From NCBI GenBank assembly GCA_023666335.1, contig JAMPCE010000007.1, positions 1 through 64,000 on the forward strand: 64,000 bases of DNA, in the 5' to 3' direction. The notes under the pieces are model-generated. The model was given only the letters and a program-made list of their open reading frames with translations, was not told where the DNA came from and did no database searches. The position numbers and the translations under genes are program-made. This document shows, piece after piece, positions 47,263-53,949 of the stretch. How positions within the stretch are numbered: position 1 is the first letter of the stretch; each line of letters begins with the position of its first letter. The stretch is from a bacterium. Lineage in GTDB: Bacteria > Bacillota > Clostridia > Lachnospirales > Lachnospiraceae.

Positions 47263-49179
47263 CTACAATTCCTCCAGCTCTGCCAGCCAGACCGCCGCAC
47301 AGGCGTCCGAGGGCATCCGCAGATCCCCTCTGGGCGAGAGCGCCACGCTTCCCACCTTGGGACCGTCCGGCAGGCAGGAGCGCTTGAACTGCTGTGCAAA
47401 AAAACGCTGATAGAAAACTTTCAGCCACTTTAATATGACACTATTGTCATAAATGCCCGCAAACGCTATACATGCCACCCGGTATACCTTTGCCGGAGAA
47501 AACCCGCAGCGCAGCATATAATATAAGAAGAAGTCATGCAGTTCATAGGGACCTACCAGATCCTCGGTCTTCTGCGAGATCACGCCGTCTGCGGGCGGCA
47601 GAAGTTCGGGGCTTACGGGGGTATCCAAAATATCCTGCAAAACGGCCTTTAACGCCTCTTCCCCGCAGGTGTCGGCATAGTAGCGCACCAGATGCCGCAC
47701 CAGCGTCTTCGGCACGCCGACGTTTACGCCGTACATAGACATGTGATCTCCGTTGTAAGTCGCCCAGCCGAGGGCAAGTTCCGACAGATCGCCCGTGCCG
47801 ATGACCAGACCGCCCGTCTGATTCGCAAGATCCATCAGCACCTGTGTGCGCTCTCTTGCCTGCCCGTTCTCGTACGTCACGTCATGACAGTCCATACTCT
47901 GGCAGATATCCCGAAAATGCACGTTCACCGCCTCTTTGATATCCACTTCCCGCAGCGTCGTCCCCAACAGCCGCGCCAGCCGGCAGGCATTGTCATACGT
48001 CCTGTCGGTCGTGCCGAAGCACGGCATGGTAACGGATGTTATTTTATCTTTGGAAATGCCCAGCAGATCAAACGCCCGCGCTGTCACAAGCAGGGCAAGC
48101 GTGGAATCCAGCCCGCCGGAGATCCCCAGCACCGCCGACTGACATCCCGTATGCTCCAGACGTTTTTTCAAGCCGTAAGACTGAATAGACAGAATCTCGT
48201 CGCAGCGTCTCTCCCGCTCTCCCGGCTCATCCGGCACGAAAGGTCTTGCCGAAAACCGCCTTTCCAAAAAAGTCTCCTCCTCTTCCATGTGGATAGGAAC
48301 GATCGTGTGCGCCCGCAGATTCCCGCAGTCATCCCGATAGGTCGTCATCCTGCGCCGCTCATGCAGCAGCCTGTGGATATCCAGATCCGAATAAATAACA
48401 CCCGTTTCGAAACGTTTCGCCTGCGCCAGCACCGTGCCATTCTCCGCAATGATGTTGTGACCGCCGAAGACCAGATCCTGCGTGGACTCGCCGTCGCCTG
48501 CGGAGGCGTAGACATAGGCCGCGATCTGTCTTGCACTGGCGGATTTCACCAGCAGTTCCCGATAAGCGTCCTTTCCCACCGTCTCGTTGGACGCCGAGAG
48601 ATTTGCGATCACCGTTGCGCCTGCCAGCGCGTGCGCCGTCGCCGGCGGATCCGGCGCCCAGATATCCTCGCAAAGTTCGCAGCCAATCAGAAGCCCCTGC
48701 ACGCCGTCCGACTGAAACAGGATATCCGCCCCAAAGGGAACCTCTTTCCCTTCATAGACAAACGGTTCCGGCGCAAAATTCCCCGGCGCAAAATGCCGCG
48801 CCTCATAAAATTCCGCATAAGCAGGGATATGCCTCTTCGGCACAAAGGCAAGGACCTCGCCGTTTTGCAGCGCCGCCGCTACGTTGTACAGCTTATGCCC
48901 CTTGACTAACGGGAGCCCCACAAAGACCAGCGCGTCGCTGTCCTGGGTAGCCGCCGCCACATCCGACAGGGCTTCCAGCGCCTGCGCAAGCAGAATATCC
49001 TGCAAAAACAAGTCGCCGCAGGTATAACCCGTCAGACAAAGTTCCGGAAAGACGATCAGCTTTGCACCGTGGCGCAGCGCCGCCTCGATTCCTTTCCCGA
49101 TCTCCTTTGCATTATACTGCGGATCCGCCACCCGGATCTTCGGCGTCACCGCCGCCGCTTTCAAAAATCCCTGTCTCAT
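47263..49179 (-). CDS. nadE: Glutamine-dependent NAD+ synthetase
   Basis: A 638-residue two-domain enzyme making NAD+ from deamido-NAD+. The N-terminal nitrilase-type glutaminase shows the E-K-C set ('LIVFPELCLTGYTCGDLF', 'FVPKRHIPAYAEFYEARHF', 'GLLIGCELCEDIWAP'). The C-terminal synthetase has the ATP loop 'VLGISGGLDSTLALLVTARAFD' and 'TGDLSELALGWATYNGDHMSMYGVNV'. Start 49179 begins the conserved glutaminase. It carries one TGACA palindrome. The upstream 549 bp to hslO is AT-rich, and a TATACT -10-like sequence lies about 40 bp before the start. Confidence 0.97.
   Translation of the reverse strand: MRQGFLKAAAVTPKIRVADPQYNAKEIGKGIEAALRHGAKLIVFPELCLTGYTCGDLFLQDILLAQALEALSDVAAATQDSDALVFVGLPLVKGHKLYNVAAALQNGEVLAFVPKRHIPAYAEFYEARHFAPGNFAPEPFVYEGKEVPFGADILFQSDGVQGLLIGCELCEDIWAPDPPATAHALAGATVIANLSASNETVGKDAYRELLVKSASARQIAAYVYASAGDGESTQDLVFGGHNIIAENGTVLAQAKRFETGVIYSDLDIHRLLHERRRMTTYRDDCGNLRAHTIVPIHMEEEETFLERRFSARPFVPDEPGERERRCDEILSIQSYGLKKRLEHTGCQSAVLGISGGLDSTLALLVTARAFDLLGISKDKITSVTMPCFGTTDRTYDNACRLARLLGTTLREVDIKEAVNVHFRDICQSMDCHDVTYENGQARERTQVLMDLANQTGGLVIGTGDLSELALGWATYNGDHMSMYGVNVGVPKTLVRHLVRYYADTCGEEALKAVLQDILDTPVSPELLPPADGVISQKTEDLVGPYELHDFFLYYMLRCGFSPAKVYRVACIAFAGIYDNSVILKWLKVFYQRFFAQQFKRSCLPDGPKVGSVALSPRGDLRMPSDACAAVWLAELEEL
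47436..47449. repeat. TGACA-N4-TGTCA palindrome, copy 8
   Basis: Central bases CTAT, in nadE, encoding D-N-S-V with AT-rich codons that stand out from neighbouring codon use. Confidence 0.7.
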
Positions 49180-49728
49180 GATATCCGGTCAACTCCTTCC
49201 TGTTTTTCGATCTCTTTCTTTAGTAGTATATCCCATTTTTTCCGGAAGCTGAAAATCCGATTTCTTAATTTTGTTTTTAAGCCGATTTGCCAAAATTTCC
49301 CGCTTCGTTTCCGCGCCGACAGATTCGAAAAAATGTACGATATGTTATGTATCGCCTGTTATTTTATGCAAAACATGCGTTATTTTATCAATTCTACCTC
49401 TTGTTATTACTGCGTTTTTGAAATAACATGCCACCTGTTACAAATTTCTTTGAAAATACGGTATTACGTTTATGTCATTTTGTTAAACCCTGTTTTATCT
49501 TTTCGCGTCTTATCCCTTTGTGCTGCCGCAAAAAAATCCACGCCATCGATCCGTAACATCCGCTATGCTTTTCCACTCGCTTTTTCTGTTTTTGCGCGGC
49601 TTGGGATTGCCATCCAAAAACGCTCCCTCCCACAATTCAATACGCCCCGTTATTTATGTGATTTTTGCACGCTTTTTGCGTTTTTCCATATCGTTTTAGT
49701 GTCTTATTTTTATCTCTATTTCAATCAT
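49180..49728. other. AT-rich intergenic region without a gene
   Basis: 549 bp between nadE and hslO. I see no credible reading frame or tRNA. GTTAT recurs at 49344, 49358, 49379 and 49403, twice inside TGTTATTTTAT-like strings, related to the ATAACA motif described in findings. The nadE promoter must lie at its left end. Confidence 0.5.
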
Positions 49729-50634
49729 TTAATCTTGTTTTAACCCTGCTGATTCGCCGTTTTTCCCCTGATCAAGCTTTCCGATCTCCTCCGGCGAAAA
49801 AACATAGTTCCTGCCGCAGAAATGACAGTGCAGTTCCACATCCTCGCCCGCATCGATCAGCTCCTGCCTGTCCTGTCTGCCAAGGCTTAGGAGCACCTTT
49901 TCCACCCGCTCCCTGCTGCAATCGCACCGAAAAGACACCGGAAGTCTGTCCGTAATCTCCACCCCGAACCCGTCCAGCACCGTCTTCAGAAGCTGTTCCG
50001 GCGTACTGCCCGCCTCTAAGAGCGTGGTCACAGACTGTATCCCGGAAAGCTTTTCTTCCAGCCTGCCGATCACCTCCTCCGAAGCAAAGGGCATCAACTG
50101 TAGGATAAAGCCGCCCGCCTGCCGCACCGTATTCTCCCGGTTCATCAGAACGCCCAGCGCCACAACGGACGGGACCTGTTCGGACGCGGCAAAATAATAG
50201 GTCAGATCATCCGCGATCTCCCCCGTCTGCAAAGCGATCGTAGAAGAATACGGTTCTTTCAGCCCCATATCTTTCATCACATGCAGAACGCCTGCGCCGA
50301 TCACGCCGCCCACATCCAGTTTTCCGGCGCTGTTAGGCGGCATCATGGCCTGCGGACGATCCGCATAGCCTTTCACATGACCTGCGGCGTCCGCCGTCAC
50401 TGTAAGACCGTGCACCGGACCGTCTCCGCTGACCTGCAGCGTAAGCATATCGTTCTCCCCCTTTAACATACTGCCCATCATCAGGGCGCCGCTCATCAGC
50501 CGCCCCAGAGCCGCCGTCACCACGGGGCTTAAGTCATGCGCTGCCCGCGCATATTCCACAAGTTTTCTCGACGTCACCGCGAAAGCGCGTATCTGCGCAT
50601 CCGCCGCGGTCGCCCGCACCATGTAATCTTTCAT
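49729..50634 (-). CDS. hslO: Redox-regulated chaperone Hsp33
   Basis: A 301-residue Hsp33 that holds unfolded proteins during oxidative stress. The redox zinc switch is intact: C-x-C in 'RCDCSRERVEKVLLSLG' and C-x2-C in 'HCHFCGRNYVFSPEE'. The N-terminal domain has 'HDLSPVVTAALGRLMSGALMMGSMLKGENDMLTLQVSGDGP'. GGGAGAAG precedes ATG 50634, which overlaps the stop of the upstream glycosyltransferase by 4 bp, so the two are coupled. Confidence 0.96.
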   Translation of the reverse strand: MKDYMVRATAADAQIRAFAVTSRKLVEYARAAHDLSPVVTAALGRLMSGALMMGSMLKGENDMLTLQVSGDGPVHGLTVTADAAGHVKGYADRPQAMMPPNSAGKLDVGGVIGAGVLHVMKDMGLKEPYSSTIALQTGEIADDLTYYFAASEQVPSVVALGVLMNRENTVRQAGGFILQLMPFASEEVIGRLEEKLSGIQSVTTLLEAGSTPEQLLKTVLDGFGVEITDRLPVSFRCDCSRERVEKVLLSLGRQDRQELIDAGEDVELHCHFCGRNYVFSPEEIGKLDQGKNGESAGLKQD

Positions 50635-52103
50635 TTCTTCTCCCATATCTCCACTCCATATTCGTCTTTTGCCTGTACCAACCGATAATGCTGCGCAAGA
50701 AACTGTTCCATTTCTTCATCCACACCCATGTGAATCCGCAAACAGTATATTTTGTCGTAAGAAAGCAGCTCCTCTTTCGGAATCTGCGCATAATTGGGAT
50801 AAAATCTTGTCTCCTGTTCACTGTGTACCATACTGTCCACAATGTGCGGCGGCGCCTCATAACCTCTTTTTTCGATATAATAGTGCACAAAGCCGTCTAA
50901 CATACAAGCCTCATTGGAACCCACAAACAGAGCCGTATCCGCCCAGACGCCCCCTTCCCGCACCAGATAATCGGCTGCCTCGCGATAGGGTTCCAGCGGT
51001 TTTCGAATTGCTTTATATGAATCCCTGTAGCAGATGCCAAATGTTACCGCGAGCAGCAAAACCACGGCAGCCCGCAGCGTCCACCTCCCCACGCGCAGCA
51101 CAACCCGCTGTGTTGGGAGTCGGTCAGCCAGATTCAGGATCTCTTCGACCCCCAGTGTTGTAATCAATAAGATATGCGGATGCACGACCGTAAAATAACG
51201 CTGTACATATAGACTGCCCTGCGGATTAATATATTTGCTGAATACAAATACGACCCCGATCACCCACGCAACAACAGCCACACAGAATGCCGACAGCATC
51301 ACCTCCGTTTTCTCTTCTGTATCCGCCTGCCGCACTGCCGGCACCACCTTTGCAAATAACAGCAGCCCTGTGAGGAGACACAGAAACCACAGGATGCGAT
51401 TACCATTCAGATAAAACAACACCGTCCAAACCATATCCTTCCATTGCGGCACTTCGGTCCAAAAATGATCAAGTTCTCCGCCTTTGAAATAAAACGATAC
51501 AAAAAGCCACGGGAAGAAAAGGAGACAGCCCGGGACATAACATAACAGGTGTTTCCATGATATTTTCCGCAAAACTGCCATCAACAAATCGGTCACGCCG
51601 TAAAAAAACAGCATGATGCAGGCAAACCAGTGTGTCCAGAGGCAGAGGGCTACAGCCGTAGCAAATAAGATCATATGCTTACGGTCCGGCATACGACACT
51701 TGCCAACAAATGTATAAAATACCAGCGCAGAGAAAAAGAACGCCATCGCATAGCACCTGATTTCCCATGCTGCCTGCCAGAGCAGACTGCTCGAGGATAC
51801 CCCCAGACACAGAGCGATAAACCCTGCCCTTTTTCCCTTTAATCTGTATGCAGACGCCGCCAGCAGCACAATCCCTGCCAGACAGAACAGAATCGAGGGA
51901 AGCAGCAGATACTTTTCTCCATAAGGCATGATCCGGTAAACCACATACAGGAGCAGGGAATACAGCGGCAGATTCGTTTCCCTGTACAGATAGGTATTCA
52001 GCATTTCTGATATACTCAAACCGTTTCTGACAAATCCGATAGACGCAATCTCATCCGCCCAGAATGACTGGCAGTTTCCGTTCATAAAGGCAAACAGCCC
52101 CAT
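50631..52103 (-). CDS. Membrane glycosyltransferase (GT39/ArnT-like), phase-variable 5' end
   Basis: A polytopic protein with about ten hydrophobic segments and the family entry motif 'SFWADEIASIGF' with acidic catalytic residues after the first helix, so it probably moves sugars from a lipid donor outside the membrane. The open frame from 52103 encodes 490 residues but starts halfway through the first membrane helix and lacks a ribosome site of its own. The real start appears to be ATG 52162 (AAAGGAAG upstream), inside the methyltransferase end. It is out of frame here because of the G11 tract. Nine or twelve G would join M-K-N-R-R-K-T-I-E-I-F-V to the main frame. The 3' end overlaps hslO. 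Confidence 0.8.
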   Translation of the reverse strand: MGLFAFMNGNCQSFWADEIASIGFVRNGLSISEMLNTYLYRETNLPLYSLLLYVVYRIMPYGEKYLLLPSILFCLAGIVLLAASAYRLKGKRAGFIALCLGVSSSSLLWQAAWEIRCYAMAFFFSALVFYTFVGKCRMPDRKHMILFATAVALCLWTHWFACIMLFFYGVTDLLMAVLRKISWKHLLCYVPGCLLFFPWLFVSFYFKGGELDHFWTEVPQWKDMVWTVLFYLNGNRILWFLCLLTGLLLFAKVVPAVRQADTEEKTEVMLSAFCVAVVAWVIGVVFVFSKYINPQGSLYVQRYFTVVHPHILLITTLGVEEILNLADRLPTQRVVLRVGRWTLRAAVVLLLAVTFGICYRDSYKAIRKPLEPYREAADYLVREGGVWADTALFVGSNEACMLDGFVHYYIEKRGYEAPPHIVDSMVHSEQETRFYPNYAQIPKEELLSYDKIYCLRIHMGVDEEMEQFLAQHYRLVQAKDEYGVEIWEKK

Positions 52104-52162
52104 CCAGAGCAGTAACCCCCCCCCCCTACAAAAATTTCAATTGTTTTTCTTCGGTTTTTCAT
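52104..52162 (-). other. Out-of-frame true N-terminus of the glycosyltransferase
   Basis: ATG 52162-52160 with AAAGGAAG 8 bases upstream reads M-K-N-R-R-K-T-I-E-I-F-V-G-G-G and then, with 11 G, runs into a stop within about ten codons. With a G count divisible by three it continues L-L-L-W-M-G-L-F-A-F into the main frame, restoring a basic N-terminus and full first membrane helix. Confidence 0.75.
52116..52126 (-). repeat. G11 homopolymer in glycosyltransferase 5' end
   Basis: Eleven G on the minus strand, preceded by TTTTTGTA, much as the G10 tract before the flagellin is preceded by TTTTTTA. Its position inside the coding region makes it a candidate slipped-strand switch. Confidence 0.9.
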
Positions 52163-52979
52163 AATTTTTTCTTCCTTTCCGCGCCACCGCATAAATGCGC
52201 TCACTCTTTGCAGTTACCGCCCCGCGGGTATCTGCATCCACCGCCTCCAAAAACACCAGTCCCGCCTGCTCAAGAAACGCCTGCATCTGCTCCAGACGGT
52301 AGCCCCGCTGGTAGTGCACTTCGTGAAACCTGCGGAACAAATTCTGTTCCGCCACGAAGATCGTCAGATCGTACTCGTTGATCTCCTCCGCTTCATGATA
52401 GTAATTTTCCCAGATAAAGCTGCAATCCTCCCGATTTTCGGCGATCGTCGCGTCCCCGATCACTTCCGCATACTTATACACCGTATTGAAATCAAAGAAA
52501 AAAAGTCCCTCAGGCAGCAAATAATTGTTGACCAGGCGGAAAGTTTTGACCAGATCCTCCTCTTCCAGCAGGTAATTCAGGCTGTCGCAGACGCTGACTA
52601 CCGCCCCCACCGCACCGTAAAGCTCAAATTCACGCATATCCTGCAAAAGATAGAGGATGGGCAGTCCCGACCGCTCCCGTTTTTCCATCGCGATCTGCAG
52701 CATCTCCGGCGCATTGTCCACACCGATCATGTCATAGCCTTTGCGGGCAAGGAGTTCTGTGAGTGTGCCTGTGCCGCAGCCCAGATCCAGGATGGTGTTG
52801 CGCTCCTGCCTGAGATTTTCCGCGGCGCCGTTCTTATTTATGACACATATGTCGCTTTCTGTTTCGCCGGACGCTCCGTACTTTTCCAGCAGTCCGACAA
52901 TGAGAGCGCACCATGCCTCATAGGGGGTGTCGTCCATCAATTCGTCATAGACCTGTGCAAAATCCGTATATGCTTCCAT
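52137..52979 (-). CDS. Class I SAM-dependent methyltransferase
   Basis: A 280-residue Rossmann methyltransferase. SAM-binding motif I is 'TILDLGCGTGTLTELLARKGYDMIGVDNAPEMLQIA', motif II is 'DMREFELYGAVGAVVSVCDSLNYL' and post motifs are 'LPEGLFFFDFNTVYKYAEVIG'. The N-terminus 'MEAYTDFAQVYDELMDDTPYEAW' is typical of this uncharacterised Firmicute group. A non-conserved insert before motif I ('SGETESDICVINKNGAAENL') contains a near-match of the TGACA palindrome (52841-52854, last base G). The last 26 bp overlap the glycosyltransferase start. Confidence 0.9.
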   Translation of the reverse strand: MEAYTDFAQVYDELMDDTPYEAWCALIVGLLEKYGASGETESDICVINKNGAAENLRQERNTILDLGCGTGTLTELLARKGYDMIGVDNAPEMLQIAMEKRERSGLPILYLLQDMREFELYGAVGAVVSVCDSLNYLLEEEDLVKTFRLVNNYLLPEGLFFFDFNTVYKYAEVIGDATIAENREDCSFIWENYYHEAEEINEYDLTIFVAEQNLFRRFHEVHYQRGYRLEQMQAFLEQAGLVFLEAVDADTRGAVTAKSERIYAVARKGRKNYEKPKKNN

Positions 52980-53120
52980 GCTAAAACCTTTCTGTTGCTC
53001 TCCGTTTCTTTCATTTTATCGACACACTCCAATACCCACTTTTCCTATTAAAGACTTTACTAAATTATAATTTCCCCGTCAACTGCCTGTATATTTTATC
53101 ATGAAAAAGACTTTCAAATA

Positions 53121-53150
53121 TTGATAGCGTTCCGATACTTGTGTTATACT
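53121..53150 (+). promoter_or_regulatory. Promoter of the JAB gene
   Basis: TTGATA (53121-53126), 18-bp spacer and TATACT (53145-53150), about 30 bp before the coding start. Confidence 0.65.
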
Positions 53151-53181
53151 AAGGTTAGCAATCGAGAGGATTCCACATGTA

Positions 53182-53772
53182 ATGAAAGACTTGAAACAGG
53201 CAAAACGCCGCGATCGCAAAATTTATATTACAGATGTTGCAATAGACAAAGTTCCCCTCATCGAATATAAGGGGTTTACCGTAACACAAAACAGCATCAT
53301 GAGGAATTTGGCGCAGGAAGTACTCGCTGTTTCAAAAAATATAAACGAAAGCAACGAAGTTGCGATCACCTGCGACCTTGGAACACAAGATCCCCTCGAA
53401 AACTATGGTGTTGCGCTTGGTACCGAGCATGAGGTAAATGTATTAGCTGATACATTGTCCAATCACATCCTCATGTCACGAAATTCTGTTGCCGTTGTAG
53501 TTTTGCATAATCATCCATCGACACAAACTTTTTCATTACAGGACATACAATTTTTCATCGAATTTCCGATGATCGAGGTTATGGCTGTTGTTTCCAATCA
53601 AGGCGCCGTTCACTATTTGAAAAGAGACAAAGAATATCAGGTGAAAGATGCCATAGAGCTATTCGAAGAGTGTATAGACGGCTTGACCAAAAATTCTCCT
53701 GTGACCGAAATTTATCTGGCTTCCTTATCGTTTCTGGCAAAATGCAGCGAAGTCGGTCTGTATTATCGTTAA
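53182..53772 (+). CDS. JAB/MPN domain protein, RadC-like
   Basis: A 196-residue protein with a JAMM metalloprotease-like core in 'VVVLHNHPSTQTFSLQDIQFFIEF' (H-x-H-P and S-x2-D) and an upstream Glu in 'TEHEVNVLADTLSN', so the metal site may be complete. The N-terminal 60 residues are not RadC-like. The gene is AT-rich compared with its neighbours. A GAGAGGA ribosome site is followed by ATG-TAA at 53177 and then the real ATG at 53182, so a one-codon reading frame overlaps the start. It is followed 15 bp later by a 53-residue gene. Confidence 0.75.
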   Translation: MKDLKQAKRRDRKIYITDVAIDKVPLIEYKGFTVTQNSIMRNLAQEVLAVSKNINESNEVAITCDLGTQDPLENYGVALGTEHEVNVLADTLSNHILMSRNSVAVVVLHNHPSTQTFSLQDIQFFIEFPMIEVMAVVSNQGAVHYLKRDKEYQVKDAIELFEECIDGLTKNSPVTEIYLASLSFLAKCSEVGLYYR

Positions 53773-53787
53773 AGGAGGTATTGCTAT

Positions 53788-53949
53788 ATGGAAAAATATA
53801 CATTGAATGACGTAGAATATATGTTTAAGCCATTTGAAATTTTTATGCAAAATCCTGATTATAAGGTAGATGAAGCAGAATTGGAAAAAAGCATCCAAAA
53901 AAGTAAAGAAATCCGTGACAAAGTACGAGCACATCGTTCTAAGGGATAG
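53788..53949 (+). CDS. 53-residue hypothetical protein downstream of JAB
   Basis: A small gene with a perfect AAAGGAGG at 53771-53778 and ATG 53788. The product is helical and charged ('NDVEYMFKPFEIFMQNPDY', then 'EAELEKSIQKSKEIRDKVRAHRSKG'). It is clearly translated as a partner of the JAB gene and shares its AT-rich composition. Its last 11 bp overlap the hexosaminidase 3' end on the other strand. Function unknown. Confidence 0.75.
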   Translation: MEKYTLNDVEYMFKPFEIFMQNPDYKVDEAELEKSIQKSKEIRDKVRAHRSKG

